Positions 13,658 through 16,104 of a DNA stretch of 16,104 bases are shown piece after piece (position 1 is the stretch's first letter; the number at the start of each line of letters is the position of its first letter). The notes beneath the pieces were generated by a model. The model searched no databases, was not told the DNA's origin, and was given only the letters and a program-made list of their open reading frames with translations. The position numbers and the translations under genes were made by a program. The DNA lies in contig DATEXU010000281.1 in NCBI GenBank assembly GCA_035256645.1, forward strand, positions 1 through 16,104, given 5' to 3'. Source of the stretch: G026625185 sp035256645 (lineage in GTDB: Bacteria > Desulfobacterota > WTBG01 > JAGOGO01).

Positions 13658-15805
13658 ATGTCTGATCGTCCCTTAATTAGGTTAATCGATAAAGAAACAC
13701 CCCCCGAAGTTACTTCCTTTCCTCAGGGGAAAAAAGTACCTCGGATTAACCCGTTAGATAAGGTGCGCAATATCGGGATTATCGCCCATATTGATGCGGG
13801 CAAGACAACCACCACGGAACGGATCCTCTACTATACGGGGGTCTCTTATAAAATCGGCGAGGTGGATGATGGTAAAGCCACCATGGACTGGATGGAACAG
13901 GAACAGGAGAGAGGTATTACCATCACCTCTGCTGCGACCACGTGTTTCTGGAAGGGACACCGGATAAATCTTATTGATACTCCTGGACATGTTGATTTTA
14001 CGGTCGAGGTGGAAAGATCACTCCGGGTCTTAGATGGGGTGGTGGCAGTCTTTTGTGCGGTTGGTGGCGTGCAGCCCCAATCAGAAACAGTGTGGCGACA
14101 AGCGAACAAATACCAGATCCCTATTATTGCCTTTGTGAACAAAATGGATCGCGTAGGGGCAAACTTTGAGCGGGTCCTTAAAATGATGGAGGAAAGACTC
14201 AAGGTATGTGCTTTGCCGGTACAAATTCCTTTGGGCAAAGAGGCTGATTTTTTTGGGGCCATTGATCTCATTGATATGGAGGCGATTATTTACGATGAGA
14301 GTAATTTGGGTGCCCATTTCCACCGGGAACCAATCCCTGAGGCCTATCAGGACCAGGCTTTAGAGTATCGGGAACGATTGTTTGAAACCCTTGCCAATTT
14401 TGATGACCTTTTCATGGAAAAATATGTCGGTGAAAGGACAATTGAACCCCAAGAAATTCGCGGCCTTATTCGCAAGGCTACGTTAGAATTAAAAATGACT
14501 CCGGTTTTTTGTGGAGCCGCCTTTAAAAATAAAGGCGTTCAGTCTCTTCTTGACGGCGTTATTGAATACCTTCCTTCTCCCGTGGACATTCCTCCTATCG
14601 TGGGCATCAATCCCAAGGGAAAAGAAGAAACCCGCCCCGCTGCTCTTGAAACGCCATTTTCCGCTTTAGCTTTTAAAATCATGAACGACCCTCATGTGGG
14701 TCAGCTTACGTTTATTCGGGCATATAGCGGTGAATTAACCGCCAAAAGCACGGTTTATAACGCATCCAAAGAAAAGTCCGAACGCGCCTCTCGGCTTCTG
14801 AGGATGCATGCCAACAAGAGGGAAGAGATTGAAACGGTTTCTGCCGGCGATATTGCGGCGATTGTAGGATTAAAAAATACGACCACCGGTGATACGCTTT
14901 GTCATCCGAAGTCTCCTATTCTTTTAGAATCGATTAAATTCCCCGAATCCGTGATTTCGGTGGCGATTGAACCGAAAAGCCGTGCGGATCAAGGCAAGCT
15001 CGCTGTTGCGCTTCAAAGGTTGTCTCACGAAGACCCGACCTTCAGGACTTTTACTGATCCTGAGACCGGGCAGACCATTATTTCGGGAATGGGAGAACTT
15101 CATCTGGAAATAATTGTTGACCGCTTATTAAGAGAATTTCAAGTAAAGGCAGATGTAGGGAATCCCCAGGTTGCTTATCGTGAGACGATAACCCAGAAGG
15201 CAGTTGCAGAAGGTAAATTCATCCGCCAATCGGGAGGTCGCGGCCAATATGGTCATGTTGTTTTAGAGGTTGAGCCCCAACCACCGGGGACCGGTTTTAT
15301 TTTTGAAAACAAGATTGTCGGCGGTGTAATCCCTAAAGAATATATTCCTGCGGTAGAAAAAGGTCTTAAAGAGGCTATTGAGCATGGGGTACTGGAAGGA
15401 TACCCGGTGATAGACCTTAAAGTAACATTGGTTGATGGTTCTTATCATGAGGTTGATTCTTCCGAGTTGGCTTTTAAAATTGCGGCTTCCCTTGGTTTTA
15501 AGGATGGAGTTAAAAGGGCTAACCCCATAGTTTTAGAGCCGTTAATGTCATTAGAGGTCGTGGTGCCGGAGGAGTATCTGAGTGCAGTGATTGGTGACGT
15601 TAGTTCTCGTCGCGGAAAAATTTTGGGGATGGATAAGCAAAAGAATATAGTGGTCCTTGCTACCCACACCCCTTTAGCGGAAATCTTTGGTTATTCAACG
15701 GTTTTGCGGTCCCTCACTCAAGGGAGGGGTACGTATAATATGCAGTTTTACCGGTATGTAAAAATTTCTGCTGATCAAGTAAAAAAAAGTGTTGCAATTA
15801 ACTAA
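13658..15805 (+). CDS. fusA: Elongation factor G
   Basis: A 715-residue ribosomal translocase GTPase. The G domain has G1 AHIDAGKTT (residues 43-51), RGITIT of switch I (85-90), G3 DTPGH (107-111), G4 NKMD (161-164), and the G5 segment GAAFKNKG. Domain IV keeps the conserved QSGGRGQYGHVV and the SYHEVDSSELAFK segment. The downstream motifs and its place in the str operon point to canonical EF-G, not the EF-G2 or ribosome-protection paralogues. Compared with E. coli it has about 26 extra N-terminal residues (charged, proline-rich) before RNIGI. The ATG at 13658 has only a weak ACGGA site but no later in-frame ATG precedes the G1 motif. Confidence 0.97.
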   Translation: MSDRPLIRLIDKETPPEVTSFPQGKKVPRINPLDKVRNIGIIAHIDAGKTTTTERILYYTGVSYKIGEVDDGKATMDWMEQEQERGITITSAATTCFWKGHRINLIDTPGHVDFTVEVERSLRVLDGVVAVFCAVGGVQPQSETVWRQANKYQIPIIAFVNKMDRVGANFERVLKMMEERLKVCALPVQIPLGKEADFFGAIDLIDMEAIIYDESNLGAHFHREPIPEAYQDQALEYRERLFETLANFDDLFMEKYVGERTIEPQEIRGLIRKATLELKMTPVFCGAAFKNKGVQSLLDGVIEYLPSPVDIPPIVGINPKGKEETRPAALETPFSALAFKIMNDPHVGQLTFIRAYSGELTAKSTVYNASKEKSERASRLLRMHANKREEIETVSAGDIAAIVGLKNTTTGDTLCHPKSPILLESIKFPESVISVAIEPKSRADQGKLAVALQRLSHEDPTFRTFTDPETGQTIISGMGELHLEIIVDRLLREFQVKADVGNPQVAYRETITQKAVAEGKFIRQSGGRGQYGHVVLEVEPQPPGTGFIFENKIVGGVIPKEYIPAVEKGLKEAIEHGVLEGYPVIDLKVTLVDGSYHEVDSSELAFKIAASLGFKDGVKRANPIVLEPLMSLEVVVPEEYLSAVIGDVSSRRGKILGMDKQKNIVVLATHTPLAEIFGYSTVLRSLTQGRGTYNMQFYRYVKISADQVKKSVAIN

Positions 15806-15850
15806 TTTCTTTGTTACAAAGATTAATTTTTAGTTCGAATTTTAAAAAGT

Positions 15851-15863
15851 TTAATTTAACTGA
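15851..15863 (+). repeat. 13-base direct repeat, copy 1
   Basis: TTAATTTAACTGA, identical to 15893-15905. The start-to-start distance is 42 bases, about four helical turns, so both copies would face the same side of the DNA. In such AT-rich sequence chance is possible. Confidence 0.8.
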
Positions 15864-15892
15864 AAACTTAAATTTTTTTATTTTTATCATAC

Positions 15893-15905
15893 TTAATTTA
15901 ACTGA
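15893..15905 (+). repeat. 13-base direct repeat, copy 2
   Basis: Identical copy of 15851-15863, ending 68 bases before the tuf ATG. It starts three bases after the TATCAT hexamer. Confidence 0.8.
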
Positions 15906-15960
15906 TTATTAAACCTATTCTTTCCTTATTTCCTTACTCATTTAAACACTTTTGAAAATA

Positions 15961-15966
15961 AGGAGG
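15961..15966 (+). promoter_or_regulatory. Strong Shine-Dalgarno site of tuf
   Basis: AGGAGG, within AAGGAGGAG at 15960-15968, lies seven bases before the tuf ATG. This near-perfect match fits the very high expression of EF-Tu. Confidence 0.9.
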
Positions 15967-15973
15967 AGTAATC

Positions 15974-16104
15974 ATGGCGAAGCAGAAATTTGAGCGGACG
16001 AAGCCGCATGTCAATGTAGGGACGATAGGGCATGTAGACCATGGGAAGACGACGTTGACCTCAGCGATCACGAAGTATTTGTCGTTAAAGGGCAAGGCAG
16101 AGTT
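15974..16104 (+). CDS. tuf: Elongation factor Tu, N-terminal part (3' truncated by window)
   Basis: The first 43 residues of a second EF-Tu gene, running off the window end. MAKQKFERTKPHVNVGTIGH leads into the P-loop GHVDHGKTT (residues 19-27) that binds the GTP phosphates. Codon choice is unlike the ribosomal and polymerase genes nearby: 25 of 43 codons end in G, with AAG for six of seven lysines and ACG for five of six threonines. The fragment of the first tuf (1-115) also leans to G-ending codons. Two near-identical tuf copies kept alike by gene conversion are common in bacteria; the visible parts do not overlap, so identity cannot be tested here. Confidence 0.97.
   Translation, partial: MAKQKFERTKPHVNVGTIGHVDHGKTTLTSAITKYLSLKGKAE

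Larger units (their letters stand above)
15806..15973 (+). other. AT-rich fusA-tuf spacer with a 13-base direct repeat
   Basis: 168 bases without an ORF. Just after the fusA stop lies a small inverted repeat, CTTTG-TTA-CAAAG (15809-15821), followed by a T-rich run; five mostly A-T pairs make a poor terminator. TTAATTTAACTGA occurs at 15851-15863 and again, exactly, at 15893-15905. A TATCAT hexamer at 15885-15890 lies between the copies and could be a -10 element, but no convincing -35 is spaced with it. A separate promoter for the downstream tuf is plausible and unproven. Confidence 0.4.

Noticed and set aside
15809..15830. Terminator after fusA (CTTTG-TTA-CAAAG, then T-rich)
   Set aside because: The stem is five pairs, mostly A-T, and the following T run is interrupted. 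It is mentioned in the spacer entry but not called as a terminator.

Overview
The window is one dense, single-strand block of core transcription and translation genes. All supported genes lie on the + strand in this order: the 3' end of tuf, rpmG, tRNA-Trp, secE, nusG, rplK, rplA, rplJ, rplL, rpoB, rpoC, rpsL, rpsG, fusA and the 5' end of a second tuf. It is the bacterial 'rif' cluster (secE to rpoC) joined directly to the 'str' cluster (rpsL to tuf). I see no mobile element, CRISPR array, defence gene or other accessory gene, and no supportable gene on the - strand.

The organism is a bacterium. The RNA polymerase has Gram-negative-type lineage insertions: an E. coli-like insertion in the second half of beta (SI2) and an SI3-type insertion in the beta' trigger loop. 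It lacks the large N-terminal beta' insertion of Thermus and Thermotoga. The base composition is AT-leaning. Several features of beta' (a roughly 430-residue SI3 and an extra 52-residue insertion) are unlike the well-known model phyla, so an uncultured or poorly sampled phylum is likely. I cannot name it from sequence alone.

Layout. 1-115: end of an EF-Tu gene. 186-685: L33, tRNA-Trp and SecE, separated by 40-70 base gaps. 708-3376: NusG and the stalk and L1 proteins L11, L1, L10 and L7/L12, packed with gaps of 11-46 bases. 3436-12671: the beta and beta' subunits of RNA polymerase, with beta' overlapping rpsL by 14 bases. 12658-15805: S12, S7 and EF-G, with a 146-base structured gap between S12 and S7. 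15806-15973: an AT-rich spacer. 15974-16104: start of a second EF-Tu gene with a very strong ribosome binding site.

The genes work together in making RNA polymerase, the ribosomal GTPase-associated centre (L11, L10-L12 stalk), the decoding and head proteins of the small subunit (S12, S7), the two elongation GTPases, the Sec translocon subunit SecE and the transcription-translation coupling factor NusG. The genes themselves are ordinary. The points worth a second look are inside beta': an SI3 about 240 residues longer than that of E. coli, carrying a duplicated 55-residue module with a glutamine-synthetase-N-like segment between the copies; a second insertion that looks like a partial duplication; and a nine-G homopolymer at a small deletion. 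No new biological system is evident.
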